Notes: generated by a model not told the origin, from the sequence alone. A stretch of DNA of 64,000 nucleotides from Vagococcus allomyrinae (GCF_017829975.1 NZ_JAEEGA010000006.1:124001-188000); one strand, 5' to 3'. Positions 35,292-44,657 are shown, counted from the first letter of the stretch. Program-made: numbers and translations.

Positions 35292-36059
35292 TTAAGCCAG
35301 TTTCTTTTTTAAGAACCAATATACCACTAAACTTGTCACAATGGTTAGCAAGCCAATCAAACTGGTAAAGTAGTTAGAGACGCTACCGGCTTTTGGAAGA
35401 ATCCCAGTAGTTTGTTTATTTGTGATTGCTTTTTTCTTTTTTAGATTGGTTGAGCCGGTCACTTTACTTGTAGAATTACTGCTATTAAGAGTAGTCGTTG
35501 CCTTTGATTCGTTAGTCGCTGTCCCTGGATCTGAGCTAGTTGATTGTGTGGACATATTATCTTCCGTATCGCCATCTACTGCAGTTTTAGCGTTAGACTG
35601 TTTGGAAGTGTCGATAGGCTCCTGGCTGATGACAGTGGCCTTTGTAGGCGTCGTTTCAGTTATCCCAGACTCTTTGCTGACAGACGTGGAGGATGAGGGA
35701 GACGGGATCTTGACATACCTGATAGGAAAGGTATAGTCGGTTGTTAAGATATCCACTTCTTTAACGAGCATAATATCGGAAACTTGGTATCCAGAAATAG
35801 CTTTAACGTCGACTAAGATAGTTGTACCAAGTTTATCTGTTACAGACTTTTTAGGGCTGATTTCTTCATTAGTGTCGACATCGATGTAGGTAAATGTGAT
35901 AGTCGCCATATCTTCTGAAACTGGTGGAGTTTCACCAGAGGGTTCAGTTGTTGAAGGGGGTGTATTAGTTGATTCAGTATTTTCTTCAGCCGAAGTCGTA
36001 TCTGTGAAAAAGCCAAAGAGACTGATTGCTGTTAGTAACGTAAAAACTAAACGTTTCAT
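35292..36059 (-). CDS. Cell-wall-anchored surface protein with LPKAG sorting motif
   Basis: A secreted protein of 255 aa. The signal peptide covers about residues 1-24 (MKRLVFTLLTAISLFGFF, cut near TSA-EE). A Thr/Ser/Pro/Glu-rich linker follows, then one MucBP-like unit (ITFTYIDVDTNEEISP), then a long Ser/Thr-rich stalk. The C-terminus has LPKAG, a hydrophobic helix and KKK, the layout of a sortase signal with Ala in place of Thr. ATG 36057-36059 follows GGAGGAG. A longer in-frame reading up to 36152 lacks sense as a signal peptide. It may bind mucin or matrix; this is inference. Confidence 0.82.
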   Translation of the reverse strand: MKRLVFTLLTAISLFGFFTDTTSAEENTESTNTPPSTTEPSGETPPVSEDMATITFTYIDVDTNEEISPKKSVTDKLGTTILVDVKAISGYQVSDIMLVKEVDILTTDYTFPIRYVKIPSPSSSTSVSKESGITETTPTKATVISQEPIDTSKQSNAKTAVDGDTEDNMSTQSTSSDPGTATNESKATTTLNSSNSTSKVTGSTNLKKKKAITNKQTTGILPKAGSVSNYFTSLIGLLTIVTSLVVYWFLKKKLA

Positions 36060-36363
36060 TATAGCTCCTCCTTGAATGAAAAGTGTTTCAAATCGTTCGA
36101 TCTTTATTTGATAACAATGAGTATTCTTTACATCCATATTATACGATAACAAAATAACAGGTAGATTACAAATTTATGAACTTTAATTGCAGGAATATCT
36201 TAATTTTTTCTGATTATTTTTTTGAGAAAGGATTTTGATGAAGAGACTAGGCAAGTTGCCCATAAATATCCTGACAAAATGGTCATTCTGCAAATGAGGA
36301 ATTAATTGAGGTATGCTACACTTATTATAAGAAAAAGAGTAATTTGTCTGAGGAGGCACCTTA

Positions 36364-37404
36364 ATGAAAGTTGAAAAAAAAGCGTTTGGTTCGGCGGGAT
36401 CAACGTTGTATGTTATTGAAAATGATAACGGTTTAATTTTAGAGGTCACAGATTTTGGTGCTAGAGTTGTCAGGTTGTTAGTGCCAACAAAATCCGGGGA
36501 ACTAACTAATATTGTCCTTGGTTTTGCTGATGAAGAAAGTTATCGTGAGCATGATACGTATTTTGGTGCGACGATTGGTCGTGTTGCTGGGCGACTCGCT
36601 AAAGGCCAGTTCAAAGGTCACAGTGCTGTTCAACATTTTGATCAAAATGAAGGGTTAAACACCTTACATGGTGGGGCTGACAGTTTCGAAGTTAAACGCT
36701 GGCAGACGGATATTATTGAAACGTCTTCCGATGTGAAAGTAGTTTTTTCCTATACAAGTCCTGATGGCGAAAATGGCTTTAAAGGGAACTTGAGTGCTAA
36801 GGTGACCTATACGTTTAGCAACGAAAATGAATGGCGCTTGGATTATGAAGGAGAAACGGATCACGAAACACTGTATAATCCGACGAATCATGTTTATTTT
36901 AATTTGTCTGGTAGTTTAGCGCAACCGATTGATAATCATTCATTGTATGTGGCAGCGGAACATTATGGTGTGATTGATGATGAGAGTTTACCCACAGGTG
37001 AATTAAGAGCTGTCACAGGCACAGCTTTTGATTTTACAGCTCAGCCTGGTCGAGTGTTAAAAGATGGTTTTAGTCAAAGCGATCAACAGGTTGCCCTAGT
37101 ATCCGGCTACGATCATCCTTTCTTGTTAGCAGCTCCGAGTTTACTACAAACTCAAGTGAGGCTGACAGAGCCCCAAACGGGAATTAGCTTAGAGATGAGG
37201 ACAACATCTCCTGCAGTTGTGATTTATACGACTAACATTGGCCAGAAACAATTCACGATGTTTGGTGAAACAGTCAGTCATCATAGTGGAATTACTTTGG
37301 AAACACAGGTTTTACCTGATGCGGTCAATCATGAGGGATTCGGTAATATAGTGTTGAATCCAGGAGAAACGTTTAAAGCAACGACTATTTTTTCAATTTA
37401 CTAA
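36364..37404 (+). CDS. galM: Aldose 1-epimerase
   Basis: Interconverts alpha and beta anomers of galactose and glucose; 346 aa. The catalytic His lies in NPTNHVYFNLSG (about residue 177), a second His in GLNTLHGG, and the catalytic Glu near SGITLETQVLPD. AGGAGG precedes the ATG. It stands alone, not in a gal operon, between a surface protein and fbp, and ends at a terminator shared with fbp. Confidence 0.94.
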   Translation: MKVEKKAFGSAGSTLYVIENDNGLILEVTDFGARVVRLLVPTKSGELTNIVLGFADEESYREHDTYFGATIGRVAGRLAKGQFKGHSAVQHFDQNEGLNTLHGGADSFEVKRWQTDIIETSSDVKVVFSYTSPDGENGFKGNLSAKVTYTFSNENEWRLDYEGETDHETLYNPTNHVYFNLSGSLAQPIDNHSLYVAAEHYGVIDDESLPTGELRAVTGTAFDFTAQPGRVLKDGFSQSDQQVALVSGYDHPFLLAAPSLLQTQVRLTEPQTGISLEMRTTSPAVVIYTTNIGQKQFTMFGETVSHHSGITLETQVLPDAVNHEGFGNIVLNPGETFKATTIFSIY

Positions 37405-37446
37405 AACGACCGAGAGGGGGAATGTGTCCCGCTCTCGGTTGTTTTT
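37404..37446. terminator. Bidirectional terminator between galM and fbp
   Basis: AACGACCGAGAG pairs with CTCTCGGTTGTT (one G-T) with A and T runs on the two sides. Confidence 0.88.
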
Positions 37447-37447
37447 A

Positions 37448-39373
37448 TCAGGGAAATGTTGGGAGACTCAAAGGGCGCAGTTGTTGTTCTAAGTGATCAA
37501 TTTCTTGTTGTAATTGCTGGCCTATGTTGGTATCTTTGACTTTTTTTCGCGTCAGCACACGGTCAACCACCCGCTTGGCTGAAATGATGTCAGTAAAGTC
37601 TTCGATAGCAGCTTCCTTTGAAACGAATGGTTGATGGGCAACCAACTGCATGCCGTATGAGTTATAGATTAAAGTATAGCCGGCGATTCCTGTAGTACCT
37701 TGGTAGGGTTTGGAGAAGCCACCATCGATAACAATCATCTTCCCTTTTGCTTTGATGGGATTTTCCCCCTTAATTTCTTTGACAGGTGTGTGGCCATTGA
37801 TGATGTGGCTATCAATATCGGTTAAGCCGAATTCATTGAGTATTGCTTGACAGACTTCAAGGCGATTGCGTTGTTCATAGTAGCTGTTTTTAATTTCTTT
37901 GTGGGTGTGTTTATCAGCAATAAAGTAACGTTCAAAGGTAGTCATTTCATTTTTTCCAAATAAAGATGAGCATTCGCCAGTCCATAAATACCAAATTAAA
38001 TCAGTGGCCAAATCGTCAGTGGTGTTCAAATCATGATAGCTTGTTCGCAGAGCTTTTTCGAAGGTGTCGAGCAAGGCTTTCCCTTTTAAAACCTGCTGAT
38101 TAATGGTAAAGGATTTAAAACTGCCATCGGAATTCAAAGGAATACACCCGTGGATTAACAAGTTGTTGTTGTAACAGAGATACATGCTCCCTTTTTCCAT
38201 TAAAAAATCAATATGACGTTTCAATTTTTCTGACGCTTGAAAGGCGTGAATTAACTGAGAAATAATTTTTTGTTCCTCACTATTCAAGGCTTCTGGCTGC
38301 TGAGGGTCAATCGTTTGAAAGCATGTCTGATTAAGGGGATATGTTTCCCCTTTGAGCAAGATGGTTTGCTGTTGGTAATCAATTTTATCTAGTAGCAATC
38401 GGTGGGACATGTTAAACTCTGGACGACGCTTGATTAATTGCGCCTCTAGCTTAAACTGAATGATCGCAGTGGCTTGTTGGATCTGGCTCAATTGTCGTTG
38501 TTCCTTGGTTGTGAGGTCTAGGGCGTCTCCCTTAGGACGAAATTCGGCCTTATCTTCATAAAAGGTTTCAGCAAAGTTTTGCAAGGGGCGTAAGTTAATT
38601 CCGTAAACATCTTCTAAAATGGCCAGATTATTGTATCGAGCAGAAATGCGAATCACATTCATCAGGCAAAGGGGAGAACCGGCATAAGCACCAATCCATG
38701 TGATATCGTGGTTTCCCCATTGGATATCAAGAGAATGGTAGCTGATTAAGTCATCGATGATCCGATCAGGAGCTGGTCCTCGATCGTAAATATCACCGAC
38801 CACGTGAAGGTGATCAACGATTAAGCGTTGGATGGTATAACTTAAACCAGTTATCATGGCTGGGCCTTGATCTAGTCGAATTACTTCGTTGATAATTTCG
38901 TTAAAATAGTCTTTTTTATTGTGGTCGTCTTGTTTTCGATAAAGTAATTCTTCTGTGATGTAAACAAATTTTTTCGGCAAAGCTTTTCGAACTTTAGATC
39001 GGCTGTATTTAGTTGCAACGAAATGAATGAGATCAATTAGTTGTAAAATAGTTAAACCATACCAATCATCGAGCTGGGCTGGATTCGTCTCTTCTTGTTT
39101 TTTCTTTAGAAGCATCTCTTCTGGATAATAAATCAGGAACGTCAGTGTTTCACGAGCTGCAGAGGGAAGCTGTTGATTGAAACACAAGTTGATTTTTTCT
39201 TTAAGACTACCGGAAGCATTCCTTAAAACATGCTGAAATGCATCATGTTCACCATGAAGATCGCTGATAAAATGTTCAGTTCCTTTCGGTAAATTCATAA
39301 TGGCTTTTAAATTGATAAGCTCGGCCATGATATCAGCGCTGTTTTCAGGGAAGTTTTTTGTTGTTTTTGCCAT
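37448..39373 (-). CDS. fbp: Fructose-1,6-bisphosphatase, class III
   Basis: Gluconeogenic phosphatase of the Firmicutes-specific class III, 641 aa, the usual length. Metal-binding motifs of the calcineurin-like fold are visible: ISDLHGEHDAF near residue 37, GDIYDRGPAPD, WGNHDI, and later INGHTPVKE and VIDGGFSKPYQGTTGIAGYTL cut short. It is transcribed alone. The first codon is ATG 39371-39373, preceded by GAGGTGA. Confidence 0.96.
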   Translation of the reverse strand: MAKTTKNFPENSADIMAELINLKAIMNLPKGTEHFISDLHGEHDAFQHVLRNASGSLKEKINLCFNQQLPSAARETLTFLIYYPEEMLLKKKQEETNPAQLDDWYGLTILQLIDLIHFVATKYSRSKVRKALPKKFVYITEELLYRKQDDHNKKDYFNEIINEVIRLDQGPAMITGLSYTIQRLIVDHLHVVGDIYDRGPAPDRIIDDLISYHSLDIQWGNHDITWIGAYAGSPLCLMNVIRISARYNNLAILEDVYGINLRPLQNFAETFYEDKAEFRPKGDALDLTTKEQRQLSQIQQATAIIQFKLEAQLIKRRPEFNMSHRLLLDKIDYQQQTILLKGETYPLNQTCFQTIDPQQPEALNSEEQKIISQLIHAFQASEKLKRHIDFLMEKGSMYLCYNNNLLIHGCIPLNSDGSFKSFTINQQVLKGKALLDTFEKALRTSYHDLNTTDDLATDLIWYLWTGECSSLFGKNEMTTFERYFIADKHTHKEIKNSYYEQRNRLEVCQAILNEFGLTDIDSHIINGHTPVKEIKGENPIKAKGKMIVIDGGFSKPYQGTTGIAGYTLIYNSYGMQLVAHQPFVSKEAAIEDFTDIISAKRVVDRVLTRKKVKDTNIGQQLQQEIDHLEQQLRPLSLPTFP

Positions 39374-39588
39374 AGGTCACCTCATGTATACCAATTATAC
39401 TTATTATGGTCTATCATAGTTCTTTCAGAGGGGAATGTCAACGGTACCAATTTTTTTATTTCTCGCTTTTAGGGAATGGTTGTCAGTTTGCTAATTGATT
39501 ATTAGGCAAGAAATAAGTATAATGTGGTGTTAGTGATGGTAAAATATGTGGTTTTTACCAGATGATGAGAACAAGGAGAGCGAATGTC

Positions 39589-40290
39589 GTGCGAAATAGA
39601 ATGATGAAAATGCCGGTAGTAAAAGAAGAAATTGTAGAATTCATGCGAAGAAAGCAGAAGCAGTTGTCTGGCCCATTAGGGGACCTGCAAAAGCAAGCAA
39701 CTGAGGCTAATGTTCCGATCATTCCTCATGAAACTGTCGTTTTTCTCCAGTTTTTATTAGGTCAATTAAAGCCTCAATATATTTTGGAAATCGGAACGGC
39801 TATTGGTTTCTCAGCTAGTTTAATGACTGAATACCTTGAAGAAGCAGGACATGTCACCACTATTGATCGCTTTGATGTGATGATTGAAAAAGCTAAAAAA
39901 AACTTTGATTCTCTAGGTGTTTCAGATAAAGTGACATTACTAGAAGGTCAGGCGGCGGATATCTTGCCAAACTTAACAGGTCCTTATGATTTTATTTTTA
40001 TGGACAGTGCTAAATCAAAATATATTGAATTTTTGCCTGAATGTTTACGTTTGTTAAAAGTAGGTGGGGTTTTGATGATTGATGACGTGTTGCAGGGGGG
40101 AACAATTCTAGAACCACTTGAAGACATTGATCGGAGTCAAAGAGCGATTCACCGCAAGTTAAACGAATTATTTGATGTTGTGTTAACTCATGCAGATTTG
40201 ACAACTAGCCTTGTTCCTTTGGGAGACGGTGTCTTATTAATTACCAAGGATAAAGAGTTAATCGATTTAGACAGTGGCCGCTCTTCATAA
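39589..40290 (+). CDS. trmR: O-methyltransferase, TrmR/YrrM type
   Basis: SAM-dependent O-methyltransferase, 233 aa; the B. subtilis homologue methylates 5-hydroxyuridine at the tRNA wobble position. Motif I is ILEIGTAIGFSA; IDRFDVMIEKA and the metal-binding DSAKSKY and IDDVL blocks mark the cation-dependent family. GTG 39589 is ten bases after AAGGAG (39573-39578); ATG 39601 is too far from it and the upstream ATG 39562 precedes it. The terminator stem overlaps the stop codon. Confidence 0.85.
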   Translation: MRNRMMKMPVVKEEIVEFMRRKQKQLSGPLGDLQKQATEANVPIIPHETVVFLQFLLGQLKPQYILEIGTAIGFSASLMTEYLEEAGHVTTIDRFDVMIEKAKKNFDSLGVSDKVTLLEGQAADILPNLTGPYDFIFMDSAKSKYIEFLPECLRLLKVGGVLMIDDVLQGGTILEPLEDIDRSQRAIHRKLNELFDVVLTHADLTTSLVPLGDGVLLITKDKELIDLDSGRSS

Positions 40291-40303
40291 GAAGGCGGTT
40301 TTT
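40278..40303 (+). terminator. trmR terminator overlapping the stop codon
   Basis: CCGC-CTTC pairs with GAAG-GCGG across an ATAA loop, followed by Ts. Confidence 0.8.
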
Positions 40304-40556
40304 GTGTTAATTACACAAGTATCTGTCTCTTTAATGACGGATAGAATGAGATGTTAAGACGGATATCGTGAAAAATAAGTCAGAAGTTAGTTTGATTTTT
40401 TTTTGACAATTAATGAGGAAAAGACTTAGCAAAATCATTAAATAGAGATGTACTATCAAAATTTAATAAAAATTTAACAATAATTTATTTGGCAGTGATG
40501 ATCGGCAAAATAGAGTTCAATAAATAGGTCTATAGTAAAAATAGAGCAAAAAAAAG
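40304..40556. other. Non-coding AT-rich stretch
   Basis: No gene is seen. A TTGACA at 40403-40408 lacks a matching -10. The sequence is A/T-rich and ends at the bidirectional tRNA terminator. Confidence 0.4.
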
Positions 40557-40596
40557 GAGCTCACAAGAAATTATTTTTCTTGTGAGCTTCTTTTTT
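40557..40596. terminator. tRNA-Arg terminator
   Basis: GAGCTCACAAGAA (40557-40569) pairs with TTCTTGTGAGCTTC (40578-40590), with A and T runs on both sides. Confidence 0.88.
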
Positions 40597-40603
40597 TCTT
40601 TGA

Positions 40604-40677
40604 CGTCGCAGGAGGGATTCGAACCCCCGACCGTCCGCTTAGAAGGCGGATGCTCTATCCGGCTGAGCTACTGCGAC
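40604..40677 (-). tRNA. tRNA-Arg (anticodon TCT)
   Basis: On the minus strand the acceptor stem GTCGCAG/CTGCGAC closes a cloverleaf with D-arm GCTC/GAGC, anticodon arm TCCGC-CTTCTAA-GCGGA (anticodon TCT, reads AGA) and T-loop TTCGAAT. The discriminator is G; CCA is not encoded. It is a single tRNA gene with its own promoter and terminator. Confidence 0.97.
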
Positions 40678-40698
40678 ATTTTTTACCGCAACAAAACT

Positions 40699-40727
40699 AT
40701 TATATTCAATAAATAACGCAAAGTCAA
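40699..40727 (-). promoter_or_regulatory. tRNA-Arg promoter
   Basis: On the minus strand: TTGACT (40722-40727), 17-bp spacer, TATAAT (40699-40704). Confidence 0.88.
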
Positions 40728-40872
40728 TAACTATTTTTTTAACACAGTGTAAAAAAATAGAAATGATAAAAAAAACGTTCTAATAAAAAAGAAGACGTTG
40801 ATACAATGCTGTTTTGGGCCGTTAATGTACGGAGAAACCTATTTTTGTGCTATTGTCATGCTTTCTTTTAGC

Positions 40873-40901
40873 TAGACAAACAAAAAAAATCAAGATATAC
40901 T
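40873..40901 (+). promoter_or_regulatory. Promoter of the TetR gene
   Basis: TAGACA (40873-40878), 17-bp spacer, TATACT (40896-40901). Confidence 0.65.
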
Positions 40902-40968
40902 AATTTTGTTGGGAAATATGCTGGGGAATGCAATTAAACAACACAAAATATGGGAAGAGGTAAAGATA

Positions 40969-41604
40969 ATGGGGAAAATCGATCCACGAGTAATAAAAAC
41001 TAGAAGTAAGTTGAAAAAGGCTTTTTTAACATTACTATCTACACACAAATTAACAGAAATGAATGTTAAGGATTTAACACAGACTGCTGATGTCACAAGA
41101 GGAACGTTCTATCTACATTACAAAGATAAAGAAACATTTATCAAAATTATGATGGAAGAATTAATTAACGAGTACTTTGACACTGTTATCTTCAACGTTG
41201 CTTTAGATGATGATAAGGAAGAGTTGCAGCCAGTTTTATCTTTAGTTCATACTTTCGAATATGTTGGTGAGCGACCAGATTTCTTTACAGTGTTACTTAA
41301 AGAAAATGATGCTTTAGTATACCAGACAGCGTTCAGTAACCAATTGTTTGCTTATATTCAACAACACCAAGCAAAAAATTCAGACCTAAGTGAGAGTAAA
41401 GTTCCTAAAGAGTTATTGATGAGTTTCTTGACATATGGTCTATTAGGTTACATTGATAGTTGGTTGGTTAATGGCAAGATTTATGCAAACCACTTTATGG
41501 CAACAAATTTACAAAAAATGTTAGATTCAGCTTTGATTAAAGAAGCTGGTTTGGAAAGCTTTTTTGTAACTGATGCAACTGAAGTAGAAAATGTTGTGAG
41601 ATAA
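40969..41604 (+). CDS. TetR/AcrR family regulator
   Basis: Putative transcriptional repressor of 211 aa. The helix-turn-helix is VKDLTQTADVTRGTFYLHYKD (about residues 31-50; one helix-turn-helix unit), followed by a C-terminal domain of the type seen in DhaS-like and other Firmicutes TetR proteins (pattern GLLGYIDSWL near residue 165). ATG 40969 follows GAAGAGG by eight bases; an earlier in-frame ATG at 40918 lacks a site. No obvious target gene adjoins it: ahead lies a tRNA, behind the L21 operon. The ligand and regulon are unknown. Confidence 0.83.
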   Translation: MGKIDPRVIKTRSKLKKAFLTLLSTHKLTEMNVKDLTQTADVTRGTFYLHYKDKETFIKIMMEELINEYFDTVIFNVALDDDKEELQPVLSLVHTFEYVGERPDFFTVLLKENDALVYQTAFSNQLFAYIQQHQAKNSDLSESKVPKELLMSFLTYGLLGYIDSWLVNGKIYANHFMATNLQKMLDSALIKEAGLESFFVTDATEVENVVR

Positions 41605-41618
41605 TTAGAATTTTTTAT

Positions 41619-41666
41619 AAGAGAAGCCGTTGTCGATATTATGATTGACTTGGCTTCTCTTTTTTG
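41619..41666 (+). terminator. Terminator of the TetR gene, overlapping the rplU promoter
   Basis: AAGAGAAGCC (41619-41628) pairs with GGCTTCTCTT (41652-41661), followed by Ts. The rplU -35 lies inside the loop/3' arm. Confidence 0.85.
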
Positions 41667-41791
41667 GTATGATACTAATGTTGTAATTGTGGCACCACAG
41701 CTACAACCGCACGAAATAAGTAATTAAGAACAAAGGAATTTGTCGCTTATGCCGGCGAGTCTAAGTAAATTATAAGGAGGTGCTTAACAGC
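41645..41791 (+). promoter_or_regulatory. rplU promoter and L21 leader
   Basis: TTGACT (41645-41650), 17-bp spacer, TATGAT (41668-41673). The leader then forms a hairpin GTTGTA..GTGG/CCAC..TACAAC (about 41683-41707) and a second structured part up to AAGGAGGTG. Firmicutes have a known L21 autoregulatory leader at this position; I have not matched its consensus base by base. Confidence 0.6.
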
Positions 41792-42100
41792 ATGTACGCA
41801 ATTGTTAAAACAGGTGGTAAGCAAGTAAAAGTAGAAGTAGGCCAAGCGATTTACATCGAAAAATTAGATGTAGAAGCAGGTGGCAAAGTAGTATTTGACG
41901 AAGTGATTTTAGTTGGTGGCGAGTCTACAAAAGTCGGAACTCCAACAATCGCTGGGGCAACTGTTGAAGGAACTGTTGAGAAACAGGGAAAACAAAAGAA
42001 AGTTGTTACATTTAAATACAAACCTAAAAAACATACTCACCGTAAACAAGGTCACCGTCAACCATATACTAAAGTAATGATTGATGCGATCAACGCATAG
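41792..42100 (+). CDS. rplU: Ribosomal protein bL21
   Basis: 50S protein, 102 aa, binding 23S rRNA. It begins [11 protein letters not shown]; the [16 protein letters not shown] segment near the C-terminus is the L21 signature. ATG 41792 follows AAGGAGGTG (41774-41782); an in-frame GTG at 41780 lies inside that site. It is first in the rplU-prp-rpmA operon. Confidence 0.97.
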   Translation: MYAIVKTGGKQVKVEVGQAIYIEKLDVEAGGKVVFDEVILVGGESTKVGTPTIAGATVEGTVEKQGKQKKVVTFKYKPKKHTHRKQGHRQPYTKVMIDAINA

Positions 42101-42128
42101 TTTTAACTAACTGAAAGAAGGCATGAGA

Positions 42129-42473
42129 ATGATTAAAGGTGCGTTTAAGCGAGCTGAGGATGGCCGTGTTATTTCATTTGAAATAAGTGGGCACTCACAA
42201 GCTGGTCCTTATGGCAATGATATTGTCTGTGCTGCTGTTTCCGCATTGACGTTTAATACGGTTAATTCGGTTGAAGCTCTGGCAGGATTTACTCCGATTT
42301 TGGATGTGGATCATGAAACAGAAGGGTATCTCTATTTTGAAATACTGACAGATATTAGCCAAGAACAATCTAACATTGCTCAAATTCTATTAGAAAGCTT
42401 ATTGCTTGGTTTACAGAGTATTCAAAGTGAACACTCAGACTTTATTCAAATTGAAACTGTAACAACTACTTAA
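42129..42473 (+). CDS. prp: Ribosomal-processing cysteine protease Prp
   Basis: Cysteine protease that removes the N-terminal extension of L27 in Firmicutes; 114 aa. Starting at ATG 42129, the catalytic pair falls at His22 and Cys34 ([14 protein letters not shown]), the same numbers as in S. aureus Prp, which supports this start over ATG 42123 (too close to AAGAAGG). It lies between rplU and rpmA, directly next to its substrate gene. Confidence 0.95.
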   Translation: MIKGAFKRAEDGRVISFEISGHSQAGPYGNDIVCAAVSALTFNTVNSVEALAGFTPILDVDHETEGYLYFEILTDISQEQSNIAQILLESLLLGLQSIQSEHSDFIQIETVTTT

Positions 42474-42487
42474 GGAGGTGCAACCAA

Positions 42488-42772
42488 ATGTTGAAAATGA
42501 ATTTACAATTTTTCGCGACGAAAAAAGGTGGTGGTTCTACTGCCAATGGTCGTGATTCACAATCAAAACGTCTAGGTTCTAAAAGAGCTGATGGCCAAAC
42601 TGTCACAGGTGGTTCTATTTTGTACCGTCAACGCGGAACAAAAATTTACCCAGGTGCTAATGTTGGTAGAGGTGGAGACGATACATTATACGCTAAGATC
42701 GATGGCGTGGTACGTTTCGAACGTAAAGGACGCGACAAAAAACAAGTGTCTGTTTACCCAGTAGCGCAATAA
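42488..42772 (+). CDS. rpmA: Ribosomal protein bL27 with cleavable N-terminus
   Basis: 50S protein at the peptidyl-transferase centre, 94 aa. The first nine residues MLKMNLQFF form the Prp recognition extension; cleavage before ATKKGGGST exposes the functional N-terminus, as in staphylococci and other Firmicutes. AAGGAGGTG precedes the ATG. A terminator follows, ending the operon. Confidence 0.97.
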   Translation: MLKMNLQFFATKKGGGSTANGRDSQSKRLGSKRADGQTVTGGSILYRQRGTKIYPGANVGRGGDDTLYAKIDGVVRFERKGRDKKQVSVYPVAQ

Positions 42773-42787
42773 TTAACACAAACGTTT

Positions 42788-42825
42788 AGGCTAATCTCTT
42801 GGTGCTCAAGGGGTTAGCCTTTTTG
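42788..42825 (+). terminator. rplU operon terminator
   Basis: AGGCTAATC pairs with GGTTAGCCT (one G-T), followed by Ts. Confidence 0.85.
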
Positions 42826-42858
42826 GTTTTAAAAAAAATAATGAAATGGTGTGGCTGA

Positions 42859-43281
42859 ATGAAAATTAGAGCAGCGAAAGATGAAGACTTGGATGAATTG
42901 CGCAGTATTTATTATGAGTCACGTCTAAGTCATTTTACTTGGACGGAAAGTGGTCAAGTTTCTTTAATAGATTATGATCAAGCGACGGTAGATGAACGAA
43001 TCTTATTGATTGAAGAGAAAGGAGCGATTATGGCTTTTATTTCGGTTTACGAACCAGACTGTTTTATCCATCTATTGTTTGTGAAACCAGGGTATGAAGG
43101 TAAAGGGTTAGGCAGCAGGTTGCTAGCTGAGGTAATAAATGAAAGCAGACGGCCGTTGTCATTAAAATGTATAAGCAAAAATCAACAGGCTCGGTCGTTT
43201 TATGAAAGTCATGGTTTCAGTGTTGTTGGGGAAGGGCTTGATGTGCATGATGGGCCATATGTTGTTATGGAGAAAAAATAA
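42859..43281 (+). CDS. GNAT-family N-acetyltransferase
   Basis: Acetyl-CoA-dependent acetyltransferase of 140 aa, substrate unknown. The CoA-binding motif is VKPGYEGKGLGSRLLAEV (about residues 75-92), with ISKNQQARSFYESHGF in the C-terminal half typical of GNAT. There is only a weak ribosome binding site before ATG 42859. It is a single gene after the L27 terminator. Confidence 0.85.
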   Translation: MKIRAAKDEDLDELRSIYYESRLSHFTWTESGQVSLIDYDQATVDERILLIEEKGAIMAFISVYEPDCFIHLLFVKPGYEGKGLGSRLLAEVINESRRPLSLKCISKNQQARSFYESHGFSVVGEGLDVHDGPYVVMEKK

Positions 43282-43485
43282 GGACGTCTGCTCTTTTTGT
43301 TTAGGATTAATCAGTGTCAGCAGGACATCATTTGAATCGGAGTTAAGGGGTAGAAGAGCTGTCCATAAGATGAGCTTAACAAATCCTTTTTGGTGAAATA
43401 GCTAATAAATCAGGGGCTTTGGTTTAACTAATAAGCGTTCTTTGTTATAATTAAGTGGATGTTAGCAAAGAAAGAGGGTTACTAA
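43282..43485. other. Intergenic region with the pepP promoter
   Basis: No gene is seen. TTTAAC (43423-43428) and TATAAT (43446-43451) with a 17-bp spacer form a promoter for the peptidase gene. Confidence 0.55.
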
Positions 43486-44550
43486 ATGATTAATCGCATT
43501 GAAAAAATAAGAAGTAAATTGATAGAGGGTGACTTACCAGCTATTTTGATTACAAGTGAGTTCAATTTACGCTATGCAACTGGTTTTACTGGAACGACAG
43601 GGTTGGCTGTCATTACTTTAGAGAAGGCTTATTTTGTCACAGACTTTCGTTACACAGATCAAGCCGCTAAGCAGTGTCAAGGCTATCAAATTGTTCAAAA
43701 TACTGGGCCGATTTATGATGAAGTGGCGAAGATAGTAGAAACTGATGGCTTGACTGGTATTGCTTTTGAGGAAGACCACGTCTCTTATGGGACTCATAGT
43801 GTGATAGAAGAGTTAATTGCCGCAGAGCTAGTGCCGGTATCAGGTTTAATTGAGGAATTGCGTGAAGTGAAGGAGTCGGGAGAAGTTGCGATTATTCGCA
43901 AGGCTTGTGAAATTGCTGATGCCGCTTTTGCCCATATTTTAACGTATATTAAACCGGGAATGACTGAAATTCAAGTTGCAACTGAGTTAGATTTTCATAT
44001 GCGTTCGCTAGGAGCTTCAGGTATTTCATTTGAAACAATTGTCGCCAGCGGGTTACGTTCAGCGATGCCTCACGGAGTGGCAAGTGATAAGGTAATTGAA
44101 CCGGGAGACATGATTACACTTGATTTTGGTTGCTATTATAACGGTTACGTCTCTGATATGACGCGGACGATTGCCTTGGGTGATCCTGGTGAAAAAATGA
44201 AAGAGATTTATCAATTAGTTTTAGATGCCCAATTGAAAGTGCTGGAAGCGGCTAAACCTGGGATTTCAGGGGTGGAGTTAGATCAAGTGGCGCGCGGCTA
44301 TTTTGAAGAAAAAGGTCATGGAGCGGCATTCGGTCATTCGACTGGCCATGGCATTGGGTTGGAGATTCACGAAGGCCCGAATGTGTCTCGTTTAGCCGAA
44401 AAACGTTTTGTTCCAGGTAATGTGATTACGAACGAACCTGGGTTGTACTATTCTGAAATTGGCGGCGTAAGAATAGAAGACGACCTGTTAGTAACAGAGT
44501 CTGGTGTTGAGGTTCTAACTCACTCACCGAAAGAATTGATCGTGTTATAA
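43486..44550 (+). CDS. Xaa-Pro aminopeptidase family protein (M24)
   Basis: Metallopeptidase cleaving N-terminal residues before proline, 354 aa. The five metal ligands of the pita-bread fold are visible: Asp in TLDFGCYYNGYVSD (two), His in HSTGHGIGLEIHE, Glu in TNEPGLYY and Glu in GGVRIEDD. An N-terminal creatinase-like domain covers about residues 1-125. It lies just upstream of efp, the classical pepP/yqhT-efp order of Firmicutes, and may help free proline-rich products. Confidence 0.92.
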   Translation: MINRIEKIRSKLIEGDLPAILITSEFNLRYATGFTGTTGLAVITLEKAYFVTDFRYTDQAAKQCQGYQIVQNTGPIYDEVAKIVETDGLTGIAFEEDHVSYGTHSVIEELIAAELVPVSGLIEELREVKESGEVAIIRKACEIADAAFAHILTYIKPGMTEIQVATELDFHMRSLGASGISFETIVASGLRSAMPHGVASDKVIEPGDMITLDFGCYYNGYVSDMTRTIALGDPGEKMKEIYQLVLDAQLKVLEAAKPGISGVELDQVARGYFEEKGHGAAFGHSTGHGIGLEIHEGPNVSRLAEKRFVPGNVITNEPGLYYSEIGGVRIEDDLLVTESGVEVLTHSPKELIVL

Positions 44551-44657
44551 ATCAGTCTAAAACAGTGAGTATTGTAGCGGTTGTTTGATCTTTCTAATGA
44601 CAAAAGAGGTCATTTAGTGATAAACTGTAGACGAGTCCATATAATAGGAGGAAACTG

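Noticed and set aside
43202-43396. 64-aa frame after the GNAT gene
   Set aside because: It mostly overlaps the GNAT gene in another frame and has no own ribosome binding site or recognisable sequence.
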